From Micrococcales bacterium 73-13 (GTDB lineage: Bacteria; Actinomycetota; Actinomycetes; Actinomycetales; Microbacteriaceae): DNA of 64,000 bases. Both the position numbers and the translations under genes were made by a program. This document shows, in pieces, positions 57,131 to 64,000 of this stretch. Every line of letters starts with the position of its first letter. The stretch's first letter is position 1. The stretch spans positions 21,048 through 85,047 of the forward strand of contig MKVN01000023.1 in assembly GCA_001898855.1 (NCBI GenBank), written 5' to 3'. Under the pieces are notes generated by a model, which saw only the letters and a list, made by a program, of their open reading frames with translations, did not search any database and was not told where the DNA came from.

Positions 57131-57139
57131 TTGGTTATA
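57122..57139. promoter_or_regulatory. perfect ArsR-type operator
   Basis: TATAACCATTTGGTTATA is a perfect 18-bp palindrome (8-2-8). It covers the ArsR start codon and lies directly after the TAACAT -10. ATAACCA-N2-TGGTTAT sites of this kind are known in front of arsR/AHSA1 pairs. Confidence 0.75.
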
Positions 57140-57181
57140 TGTTACGGCATCGGCGACGGGCCGTCAACGGGGACGGCGTCG

Positions 57182-58702
57182 CTACTGCAGGCCCGCGGTG
57201 AGGCGCGCGACGCTGTCGAGCACCTTCGAGCGCGTCGGCCGCCGCATCCACTCCTCGAGCGTCAGCTCGCGGGAGCTCGCCCGGTAGGCGTCCTCGATCT
57301 CGCGGATGCGGCGCACGAACCGCCGCGAGCGCACCATGACGGAGATCTCGTAGTTGAGGGAGAACGAGCGCATGTCCATGTTGCTCGAGCCGACCACCGC
57401 GACCTCGTCGTCGACCGTGAAGTGCTTCGCGTGCAGGATCGTCGGCGCCGAGTAGAGCCAGATCCGCACCCCGGCGCGCAGCAGCACCTCGTAGTAGCTG
57501 CGCTGCGCGTGGAAGACCATCGCCTGGTCGCCGATCTCGGAGACGAACAGCTGGACGTCCAGGCCCTTCTGCGCGGCCGTGGTGATCGAGTAGAGCATCG
57601 AGTCGTCCGGCACGAAGTACGGCGAGGTGATGATGAGCCGGCGCTTGGCGGCGTAGACGAGCGCGTTGAACAGGCGGAGATTGTTCTCGCCGTCGAATCC
57701 TGGCCCGCTCGGCACGACCTGCGCCTCGATGGTCTCGTCGTGCTCCTGCGGCGGCGCCTCGCCGATCTCGGAGAACAGCACCTCGCCGGTCTCGCTGTAC
57801 CAGTCGGTGATGAAGAGCGCGTCGATGCCGCCGACGATCGGCCCCTCGAAGCGGACCATCAGGTCCTTCCAGTGCAGGCCGCGCTTGATGTTCGACGCCT
57901 TGTCGTAGGAGGAGTCGATGAGGTTCTGCGAGCCGGTGAAGGCGACGCTGCCGTCGACGACGAGCAGCTTGCGGTGGTTGCGCAGGTCGGGTCGCTGCCA
58001 CTTGCCGCGGAACGGCTGCAGCGGCAGCATCAGCTGCCAGATGATGCCGTGCTCGCGCAGGAAGCGCTTCGTCCTGCGGAAGACCGGGAGCCGGAGGTTC
58101 GCGACGTGGTCGAGCAGCACCCGCACCGTGACGCCGCGGCGCACCGCGTCGGCCATCGCCTCGAAGAACGGCAGCGTGGTCGGGTCGAGCCCGAGGATGT
58201 AGAACTCGGCGTGCACGGTCCGCGTCGCCTCGCGCACCGCCTGCGTCATCGCCTCGATCGACTCCTCGTAGTCGGGGTAGAACCCCGTCGCGGTCGAGCC
58301 GCCGACGAGCGGCATCGCGCCGAGCGCGCGGTTCAGGTCGCCGATCGGCTCGAGCCACTCCGGCCAGTGCGCGCGGTCGGCGACGAACTCGATGCCGTGC
58401 GTGGTCTGCGAGATGAACCGGCTCACCTCGGCCTGGCGCTCCCGGCGCCGCCGCCCGACATGCCGCGAGCCGAAGAGCAGGAAGATGATCCAGCCGATCT
58501 CCGGGATGAACATGATCGCCAGCAGCCAGGCCGCCGCCGTCTGCGGCCGGCGGTTGCGCGGCACGACGATGACGGCGAGGACGCGCAGCAGGATGGTGAA
58601 GACGAGATAGCTCCAGTAGACCCAGTCCGGCAGGTCGATGTCCCAGAGGAACCCTCCGGAGTCGACCGTCAGCTGGTCGTCGCTCCTGAGCGGGCCGGGC
58701 AT
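57182..58702 (-). CDS. cls: cardiolipin synthase
   Basis: 506 residues, a phospholipase D superfamily enzyme that joins phosphatidylglycerol molecules into cardiolipin. Two N-terminal membrane helices (WVYWSYLVFTILLRVLAVIV and AAAWLLAIMFIPEIGWIIFLLFG) are followed by two HKD motifs: NHRKLLVVDGSVAFTGSQN near residue 242 and HAKHFTVDDEVAVVGSSNMD near 424. The normal two-motif bacterial Cls pattern is intact. It begins 16 bases after the yajQ stop. Confidence 0.94.
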   Translation of the reverse strand: MPGPLRSDDQLTVDSGGFLWDIDLPDWVYWSYLVFTILLRVLAVIVVPRNRRPQTAAAWLLAIMFIPEIGWIIFLLFGSRHVGRRRRERQAEVSRFISQTTHGIEFVADRAHWPEWLEPIGDLNRALGAMPLVGGSTATGFYPDYEESIEAMTQAVREATRTVHAEFYILGLDPTTLPFFEAMADAVRRGVTVRVLLDHVANLRLPVFRRTKRFLREHGIIWQLMLPLQPFRGKWQRPDLRNHRKLLVVDGSVAFTGSQNLIDSSYDKASNIKRGLHWKDLMVRFEGPIVGGIDALFITDWYSETGEVLFSEIGEAPPQEHDETIEAQVVPSGPGFDGENNLRLFNALVYAAKRRLIITSPYFVPDDSMLYSITTAAQKGLDVQLFVSEIGDQAMVFHAQRSYYEVLLRAGVRIWLYSAPTILHAKHFTVDDEVAVVGSSNMDMRSFSLNYEISVMVRSRRFVRRIREIEDAYRASSRELTLEEWMRRPTRSKVLDSVARLTAGLQ

Positions 58703-58718
58703 GTCTCCTCTTCGCCTG

Positions 58719-59210
58719 TCAGCGGAAGTTCACGAACTGCAGCGCGATGTCGACGTCCTTGCCCTTCAGGAGCGCGATCGTCGCCTGCAGGTCGTCCCGC
58801 GACTTGCCGGAGACCCGCAGCTCGTCGCCCTGGATCTGCGCTCTGACCGACTTCGGGGCCTCGTCGCGGATGATCTTGGCGACCGTCTTCGCGTCGTCGG
58901 AGGAGATGCCGTTCTTCAGCCCCACCTCGATGCGGAACTCCTTGCCGCTCGCGTACGGCTTGCCGACGTCCAGCGACTTGAGCGAGATGCCGCGCTTGAC
59001 GAGCTTCGACTCGACGACGTCGAGCACCGCCTTCGCGCGCTCCTCGGTGCTCGCCCTGACGAGCAGCCGCTCGGCGCCCGACCAGTCGACCTCCGCGCCG
59101 ACGCCCTTGAAGTCGTAGCGCTGCGCGATCTCCTTCTGCGCCTGGTCGACGGCGTTCTTCGCCTCCATCGCGTCCACCTTGCTCACGATGTCGAATGTCG
59201 AGTCGGCCAT
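58719..59210 (-). CDS. YajQ family nucleotide-binding protein
   Basis: 163 residues, the full YajQ length. STFDIVSKVDAMEAKNAVDQAQKEIAQRYDFKG is the conserved start, and the protein is made of two similar ferredoxin-like domains. Some members bind cyclic di-GMP or RNA. TAGCAT on the minus strand is 7 bases before the ATG, so the message is probably leaderless. A few in-frame codons upstream are not included. Confidence 0.93.
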   Translation of the reverse strand: MADSTFDIVSKVDAMEAKNAVDQAQKEIAQRYDFKGVGAEVDWSGAERLLVRASTEERAKAVLDVVESKLVKRGISLKSLDVGKPYASGKEFRIEVGLKNGISSDDAKTVAKIIRDEAPKSVRAQIQGDELRVSGKSRDDLQATIALLKGKDVDIALQFVNFR

Positions 59211-59361
59211 GCCGTAGATGCTAGCGACCGGAGCCGTCCTGGCGATGCGGCTCGGGCGGGCGTCGGCTCGTCGGCGCTCCGGGGCGACACGGCCGCGGAG
59301 CCGCCGGGCGGCGGACCCGGCGCCACCGGGGCCCGCGACCCCGTATGATTGACGGGCATTC

Positions 59362-59442
59362 GGCAGGTTTCCCAAGCGGCCAAAGGGATCTGACTGTAAA
59401 TCAGACGCGAGAGCTTCGGGGGTTCGAATCCCTCACCTGCCA
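59362..59442 (+). tRNA. tRNA-Tyr (GTA)
   Basis: The acceptor stem GGCAGGT pairs with ACCTGCC. The anticodon loop CTGTAAA gives anticodon GTA. A long variable arm (class II) is present, and the T arm GGGGG-TTCGAAT-CCCTC has normal T54-T55. The CCA end is not encoded. TATGAT at 59344-59349 is a likely promoter -10. Confidence 0.95.
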
Positions 59443-59611
59443 CTTCGATCTCGACCCCGGCGCCCCGGCGCCGGCGGAGGGTCTGGCGCGGGCGGCCCGG
59501 CGCTCTCCGACACCTGTCGTCGTCTTGTAGGAACCCGACAGGTTCCGTCCCGCACGCCCGGTCCGTCGTAGGGTTGGCGGTCCGTATCGACGACGACGGA
59601 AGGAGCTCCTG

Positions 59612-59875
59612 ATGGGCTTCCTCGCATTCCTGGTCCTTGGCCTGGTCGCCGGGGCGATCGCGAAGCTGATCCTGCCGGGCAAGCAGGGCGGCGGCTGGAT
59701 CGCGACCCTGCTGCTCGGCGTGGTGGGCGCGATGCTCGGCGGCTGGATCGCCGGCGCGGTCACCGGGACCGGCCTGGCGGAGTTCTGGTCCTGGCACACC
59801 TGGCTCTTCGCGGTGGTCGGCGCGCTCATCGTGCTGCTCATCTGGGGCCTGATCTTCGGACGGAAGCGCGCCTAG
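59612..59875 (+). CDS. GlsB/YeaQ/YmgE-type stress membrane protein
   Basis: 87 residues with three helices: FLVLGLVAGAIAKLILPG, IATLLLGVVGAMLGGWIAG and LFAVVGALIVLLIWGLIFG. These are transglycosylase-associated family proteins, commonly induced by stress. GGAAGGAG is 6 bases before the ATG. The upstream region contains a GGAACC-CGACA-GGTTCC hairpin (59530-59546), of unknown role. In some bacteria the family anchors Asp23 at the envelope; no Asp23 gene is near. Confidence 0.9.
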   Translation: MGFLAFLVLGLVAGAIAKLILPGKQGGGWIATLLLGVVGAMLGGWIAGAVTGTGLAEFWSWHTWLFAVVGALIVLLIWGLIFGRKRA

Positions 59876-59968
59876 CCGCTCCGGATCGAGTGCGGCGGGG
59901 CGGGCGACGCTCGATCGCCCGCCCCGACCTCGCCGGGTCGCCGTCGGCTCGCCCGTAGGGTGAATGCC

Positions 59969-60772
59969 ATGACGGCGCCCGATCCCATCGCGCTGCGCGA
60001 CCTCGCCGTCGCGCTCGCGGGCGAGGGCGCGGCGCTCGCCATGCGACGGCGTCGGAACGGCGTCGCCGTCGCCGCCACCAAGTCGTCGGCGGTGGACATC
60101 GTCACGGCGGCCGACCGCGAGGTCGAGGCGCTGATCCGGACGCGGCTCGCCGAGGCCCGCCCGGAGGACGCGTTCCTCGGCGAGGAGTCGGACGCCGCGG
60201 CCGGCTCGAGCGGGCTCACCTGGGTGGTCGACCCGATCGACGGCACCGTCAACTACCTCTACGACCGACCGGCCTGGGCGGTCAGCGTCGCCGTCGTCGA
60301 GGGCGACGACCCGGGCGCCTGGCGGGCGCTCGCCGGCTGCGTCGCGATCCCCGCGACGGGCGAGACCTGCTCCGCGGCGCTGGGCCACGGCGCGACGCGG
60401 AACGGCGCGCCGATCGCCGCGACGAGCGCCCGGGCGCTCGGCACCGCGCTGGTGGCGACCGGGTTCGCCTACGACGCGCGCGAGCGCGTCGCGCAGGCGG
60501 AGACCGCGGCCCGGGTGATCGGCTCGGTCCGGGACCTGCGCCGGGCCGGCTCCGCCGCGATCGACCTCTGCGACGTCGCGGCCGGCCGGCTCGACGGCTA
60601 CTGGGAGCGGGGTCTGCAGCCGTGGGACTTCGCGGCGGGGGCGCTGGTCGCCGAGGAGGCCGGCGCGGTCGTGCGGCGCGACGACGTCCGCGACGGGCGG
60701 CGGCTGGTGGTCGCGGTCGCGCCGGGCATCGCCGACGAGCTCCGCGCGCTGCTGGCGGCCGCCGGCGCCTGA
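59969..60772 (+). CDS. inositol monophosphatase family protein
   Basis: 267 residues. The metal-binding motifs of the IMPase/CysQ superfamily are FLGEESD, WVVDPIDGTVNYLY and LQPWDFAAGALVAEEAG. The substrate may be inositol-1-phosphate, fructose-1,6-bisphosphate or histidinol phosphate; sequence does not settle which. The ATG at 59969 is preferred because TAGGGT (59956-59961) is 7 bases upstream; a GTG 9 bases earlier would overlap that box. Confidence 0.92.
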   Translation: MTAPDPIALRDLAVALAGEGAALAMRRRRNGVAVAATKSSAVDIVTAADREVEALIRTRLAEARPEDAFLGEESDAAAGSSGLTWVVDPIDGTVNYLYDRPAWAVSVAVVEGDDPGAWRALAGCVAIPATGETCSAALGHGATRNGAPIAATSARALGTALVATGFAYDARERVAQAETAARVIGSVRDLRRAGSAAIDLCDVAAGRLDGYWERGLQPWDFAAGALVAEEAGAVVRRDDVRDGRRLVVAVAPGIADELRALLAAAGA

Positions 60773-60858
60773 CCCGCCTCCGGGGCGCGGAGGGGTCTGG
60801 TCCGGCGCGGGCCCGCTCGATATACTCGGAGGCCTGTCGGGGGATGGTGGTGTGAGTC

Positions 60859-61917
60859 GTGTCGGTCGAGGGGGCCGGTGCGACGCGGGGAGACATCCTG
60901 AGGAGTGGCGTGGTGCAGGACGGCGAGGCCGACGTGCCCGCCGCACCCGTCTTCGCCTCCCGCCGTGAGCGCCGTGCCGCGGAGCGCGCCGCCGAGGTCC
61001 GCGCGGCCGAGCCGCTCGGGGCCGCGCCGGCACCGGCGCCGGTCCTCGAAGCGTCGACCCCCGACGTCCCGATGCCCGACGCCTCGACCGCCGAGGCGCC
61101 GCCCGCGCGGTCCGTGCCCGCGCCGCGGCCGCGGACCTCGCATCCGACCGAGGCGCGCCGCCCGCGCCGCCCGCGCCGTCGGCTCCGCTCGATCGGCCGG
61201 GCCGTGGTCTCGGTCGGGGTGATGGCGGTCGCCGCCGCCTTCGCGGTCGCCGTGTCGCTGCCGGCGAACGTCCTCGGCTCCGCGGCGCCGGTCGCGGCGA
61301 GCGATCTCTCCACCGACCCCGGTGTGGTCGAGGCGAAGCAGGGCCTCGACGTCGCCGACACGGTCATCGCCGCCGAGGCGCCGAGGGATCGCGACGGCTA
61401 CGCCAGCCAGTCCTTCGCCGACGCCGAGCGGGCGCGCTACCAGGCCTCCGGCCAGGGCTTCGCGCCGGGCTTCGTGCCGACCGCCGGAGCGATCCGCTGG
61501 CCGTTCGACCACTCGGTGCCGATCACGAGCGGCTTCGGCTACTCGGACGCGTACGGCGGCTTCCACTCCGGCATCGACTTCATCCCCGGCGAGGGCGCCC
61601 CGATCGGCGCGATCGCCGACGGAGTGGTGCTCTGGATCGGCTGGGACAACACCGGCTACGGCTACTACGCGAAGATCCAGTTCGCGGTCGACGGGCATCA
61701 GATCATCGCGATCTACGGGCACATGATCGACGGGTCGTCGCCGATGTACCCCGGTCAGCTCGTCAAGGCGGGCGACCTGGTCGGGCTCACCGGCGACACC
61801 GGCATCGCCTACGGCGCGCATCTGCACCTCGGCATCGAGCAGGACGGGACGCTGATCGACCCGTTCCAGTGGCTCACCGAGCACGCCACCGACGCGACGA
61901 CCGTCGCGCAGCCCTAG
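60859..61917 (+). CDS. M23-family metallopeptidase (LytM domain), membrane-anchored
   Basis: 352 residues. A disordered, Ala/Pro/Arg-rich cytoplasmic part (1-110) leads to one membrane helix (AVVSVGVMAVAAAFAVAVSLPANVLG, 115-140), then an extracytoplasmic LytM domain. The Zn ligands are in HSGIDF and HLHLG, with YGHMID between. It likely cleaves peptidoglycan cross-bridges or activates amidases. The GTG is the first start after an in-frame stop; TATACT at 60821-60826 is the probable -10. It is convergent with the GH13 gene, and the stop codons share CTAG. Confidence 0.9.
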   Translation: MSVEGAGATRGDILRSGVVQDGEADVPAAPVFASRRERRAAERAAEVRAAEPLGAAPAPAPVLEASTPDVPMPDASTAEAPPARSVPAPRPRTSHPTEARRPRRPRRRLRSIGRAVVSVGVMAVAAAFAVAVSLPANVLGSAAPVAASDLSTDPGVVEAKQGLDVADTVIAAEAPRDRDGYASQSFADAERARYQASGQGFAPGFVPTAGAIRWPFDHSVPITSGFGYSDAYGGFHSGIDFIPGEGAPIGAIADGVVLWIGWDNTGYGYYAKIQFAVDGHQIIAIYGHMIDGSSPMYPGQLVKAGDLVGLTGDTGIAYGAHLHLGIEQDGTLIDPFQWLTEHATDATTVAQP

Positions 61918-63587
61918 GAGATCCAGGCCGTCGCGTCCGGCGGCAGCATCCGACGCCCGTTCGCGCCGAGGTGCGTCGGTGCGCTCTCCAGCCGCACCGT
62001 GCCGTCCGGCAGCGAGACCGGACGGCGCCCGAGGTTCGCGACGACGGTGATCCCGCGGTTCCGGAACGCGACGACCGTCGTGCTCCTGGCGAAGGCCGGC
62101 AGCCACTCGAGCGCGCCGGAGCCGAGCCGCTCCCGGCGGCGCAGGCGCAGCGCGTCCTGGTACATGGTCAGCGTCGAGCCGGGCACGCCCCGCTGCCGGT
62201 CGCGGGCGAGCGCCGCCCATTCGGCCGGCTGCGGGAGCCAGGCGGCGCCGGTGGGGGAGAAGCCGAACGCCGGCGCGTCCGCCTCCCACGGGATCGGCAC
62301 GCGGCACCCGTCGCGGCCGTACTTCCTCCCCCTGGTGCGGAACCAGGTCGGGTCCTGCCGGGCCGAGTCGGGCAGCTCGATCGCCTCCGGCAGGCCGAGT
62401 TCCTCGCCCTGGTAGAGGTAGGCGCCGCCCGGCAGGGCGAGCATGAGCGCGGTCGCGGCGCGGGCGCGGCGCAGCCCCACGACGGGGTCCGGCTTCCCCT
62501 TCGACCTCGGCCCGATGCCGTCGCCCTGCGGCGAGTCGGCGCCGAGCGCGAGCCGCGAGGCGTGCCGGATGACGTCGTGGTTCGACAGCACCCAGGTGGG
62601 CGGGGCCCCGACGGCGCCGAACGCCGCGATCGACTCGTCGATGACGCGGCGCTGCTCCCTTGCATCCCAACCGGCGAACATGTAGTCGAAGTTGAACGCC
62701 TGATGCATCTCGTCCGGTCGGACCCAGAGCGCCATCTTGGTGAGCGGCGCGACCCAGGCCTCGGCGCACAGCACCCGGTCTCCGGGGTACCCGGCGAGCA
62801 CGTCGTGCCACTCGCGCCAGATCTCGTGCACGCCGTCCTGGCCCCAGTACGGCGGGTCGTCGGGCTCCGGGTCCCGCTGCCGTCCGCCGCCCATCGATGC
62901 GCCGGCCTTCGGCGGCGTGTAGTCGGGCAGCCCGGCCTGCTTGATCATGCCGTGCGCGACGTCGACCCGGAAGCCGTCGACGCCGCGGTCGAGCCAGAAC
63001 CGGAGGATGTCCTTGAACCGCTCGCGGACCCACGGGTTCTCCCAGTTCAGGTCCGGCTGGCTCGAGTCGAAGATGTGCAGGTACCACTGCTCCGGCCGGC
63101 CGTCCTCGCCGGTGACCCGGTCCCACATCGGGCCGCCGAACACGGACCGCCAGTTGTTCGGCCGGCGGTCGCCGTCCTTCCCGCGGCCGTCGCGGAAGAT
63201 GTAGCGCTCGCGCTGCCGGGACCCAGGCGGCGAGTCCAGCGCCTCGCGGAACCAGCGGTGGTCGGAGCTGGTGTGGTTCGGCACCATGTCGACGATGACG
63301 CGCAGGCCGAGCTCGTGCGCGGTCTCGATCAGGCGGTCGAAGTCCTTCAGCGTGCCGAACAGCGGGTCGACCCTCGTGTAGTCGGACACGTCGTAGCCGG
63401 CGTCCCGCTGCGGGCTGCGGAAGAACGGCGACAGCCACACCGCGTCGACGCCGAGCTCCCGCAGCGCCGGCAGCCGGCTCGTGATGCCCCGCAGGTCGCC
63501 GATGCCGTCGCCGTCCGCGTCGGCGAACGAGCGCGGGTAGATCTGATAGATGACGGCGGTGCGCCACCACTCGCGACCTCGGACCAT
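61914..63587 (-). CDS. GH13 alpha-glucosidase (oligo-1,6-glucosidase/trehalose-type)
   Basis: 557-residue family 13 glycoside hydrolase. WWRTAVIYQIYPRSFADADGDGIGDLRG is the usual start. The catalytic nucleophile is in DGFRVDVAHG, the acid/base Glu in RVLCAEAWVA and the transition-state Asp in VLSNHD. VDMVPNHTS is region I. It hydrolyses terminal alpha-glucosides in the cytoplasm. TAGCCT lies 6 bases before the ATG on the minus strand. It has no adjacent sugar transporter. Confidence 0.94.
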   Translation of the reverse strand: MVRGREWWRTAVIYQIYPRSFADADGDGIGDLRGITSRLPALRELGVDAVWLSPFFRSPQRDAGYDVSDYTRVDPLFGTLKDFDRLIETAHELGLRVIVDMVPNHTSSDHRWFREALDSPPGSRQRERYIFRDGRGKDGDRRPNNWRSVFGGPMWDRVTGEDGRPEQWYLHIFDSSQPDLNWENPWVRERFKDILRFWLDRGVDGFRVDVAHGMIKQAGLPDYTPPKAGASMGGGRQRDPEPDDPPYWGQDGVHEIWREWHDVLAGYPGDRVLCAEAWVAPLTKMALWVRPDEMHQAFNFDYMFAGWDAREQRRVIDESIAAFGAVGAPPTWVLSNHDVIRHASRLALGADSPQGDGIGPRSKGKPDPVVGLRRARAATALMLALPGGAYLYQGEELGLPEAIELPDSARQDPTWFRTRGRKYGRDGCRVPIPWEADAPAFGFSPTGAAWLPQPAEWAALARDRQRGVPGSTLTMYQDALRLRRRERLGSGALEWLPAFARSTTVVAFRNRGITVVANLGRRPVSLPDGTVRLESAPTHLGANGRRMLPPDATAWIS

Positions 63588-63697
63588 GCTGCGAGGCTAT
63601 CCCGGCGGGCCGCGCGGGCGGCGCCGTCGCCGTATCGAGACCTCCCCTGCGGACTGTAGACTCTCCTGGTGCTTTCGCGGCCTCCGGCCGCGATCGC

Positions 63698-63769
<72 letters not shown>

Positions 63770-63770
63770 C

Positions 63771-63844
63771 GGCTCGGTAGCTCAGATGGTTAGAGCGCAC
63801 GACTCATAATCGTGAGGTCGGGAGATCGATGCTCCCCCGAGCTA
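63771..63844 (+). tRNA. tRNA-Met (CAT)
   Basis: Starts 1 base after tRNA-Thr, presumably in the same transcript. The acceptor stem is GGCTCGG with CCGAGCT, the first pair being G-U. The anticodon loop CTCATAA gives CAT. The T loop is ATCGATG, with A at position 54 where T is normal. The acceptor pairing and the sequence are of an elongator tRNA-Met type; an initiator is unlikely without the C1-A72 mismatch. Confidence 0.92.
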
Positions 63845-63941
63845 CAAGGAACGCGAGGCGCCGAGCCGGTCCGCCTCCGCCCGGCGCAGCCGATCCGCGA
63901 TCCGTTTCGTCACGGCGGGCACGGCGCGCTACCCTCCCGAG

Positions 63942-64000
63942 GTGGGAGATCACGCCGCGACGAAGTCGTTCACGATCGACGGGATCCGATTCCCGGAATT
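63942..64000 (+). CDS. start of a protein gene cut by the window edge
   Basis: A GTG with TACCCT (63930-63935) 6 bases upstream begins a frame that reads VGDHAATKSFTIDGIRFPE to the edge. SFTIDG resembles the start of barstar-like proteins, but 19 residues are too few for an assignment. Confidence 0.4.
   Translation, partial: MGDHAATKSFTIDGIRFPE

Noticed and set aside
63842..63935. Minus-strand short frame (about 26 to 30 codons) between tRNA-Met and the edge gene
   Set aside because: It ends inside the tRNA and has no Shine-Dalgarno; the -10 match is poor.

Overview
This window is a dense, very GC-rich stretch of chromosome from an actinobacterium, most likely Microbacteriaceae. That placement is an inference. 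It rests on strong G/C third-codon bias, many GTG starts, a menaquinone pathway, an actinobacterial bS22 ribosomal protein, an archaeal-type AspRS, and many apparently leaderless genes in which a TANNNT -10 box sits 6-8 bases before the start codon. I see no insertion sequence, integrase, CRISPR array or phage gene, and no gene-free stretch longer than 300 bases.

Layout. Positions 1-8000 hold the end of glmM, coaA facing glmS, and a tight chain glmS-acpS-alr-tsaE-tsaB-rimI/tsaD for envelope precursors and the t6A37 tRNA modification; RimI and TsaD are one fused protein. Positions 8000-20900 hold housekeeping and small regulatory genes: a MarR/methyltransferase pair, a Ddn-like oxidoreductase, a candidate structured small RNA, a 40-residue cysteine-rich protein, an orphan winged-helix regulator, upp, tadA, a sugar-porter MFS protein, a CDF metal transporter, proC, bS22 and other small proteins, aspS and an acyl-CoA-dehydrogenase-like flavoprotein.

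Positions 20957-24537 are the first part of a cytochrome c biogenesis operon (phosphatase, TlpA-like, CcdA, ResB). Its usual last gene, ccsB, does not follow until 39814. The roughly 15 kb between is an accessory catabolic block: a LysR regulator, a PotABCD-type ABC importer, an S9 peptidase, a SnoaL-like protein, a PYROXD2-like FAD oxidoreductase, a cupin, an aldehyde dehydrogenase, a YtcJ-type amidohydrolase, a second LysR paralogue and a class V aminotransferase. All three intergenic control regions of this block carry the same phased element, ATAA-N7-TTAT-N7-AT(A/C)(A/G), followed by CTTGT exactly 36 bases after its first base. I read this as a shared LysR operator that makes the block one regulon; it is the strongest candidate here for an undescribed system.

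Positions 39814-55762 are a respiratory-quinone region: ccsB, menC, menB, menE, menA, menD, an isochorismate synthase, menG, a polyprenyl diphosphate synthase and an FprA-like reductase, with PPK2, a drug-type ABC exporter and an HTH/Clp-N pair with a striking operator between them. Positions 55784-63844 hold an ArsR/SRPBCC pair with a perfect operator, cardiolipin synthase, YajQ, tRNA-Tyr, a GlsB-like membrane protein, an inositol-monophosphatase-like enzyme, an M23 peptidase, a GH13 glucosidase, tRNA-Thr and tRNA-Met. A new gene begins at the right edge.
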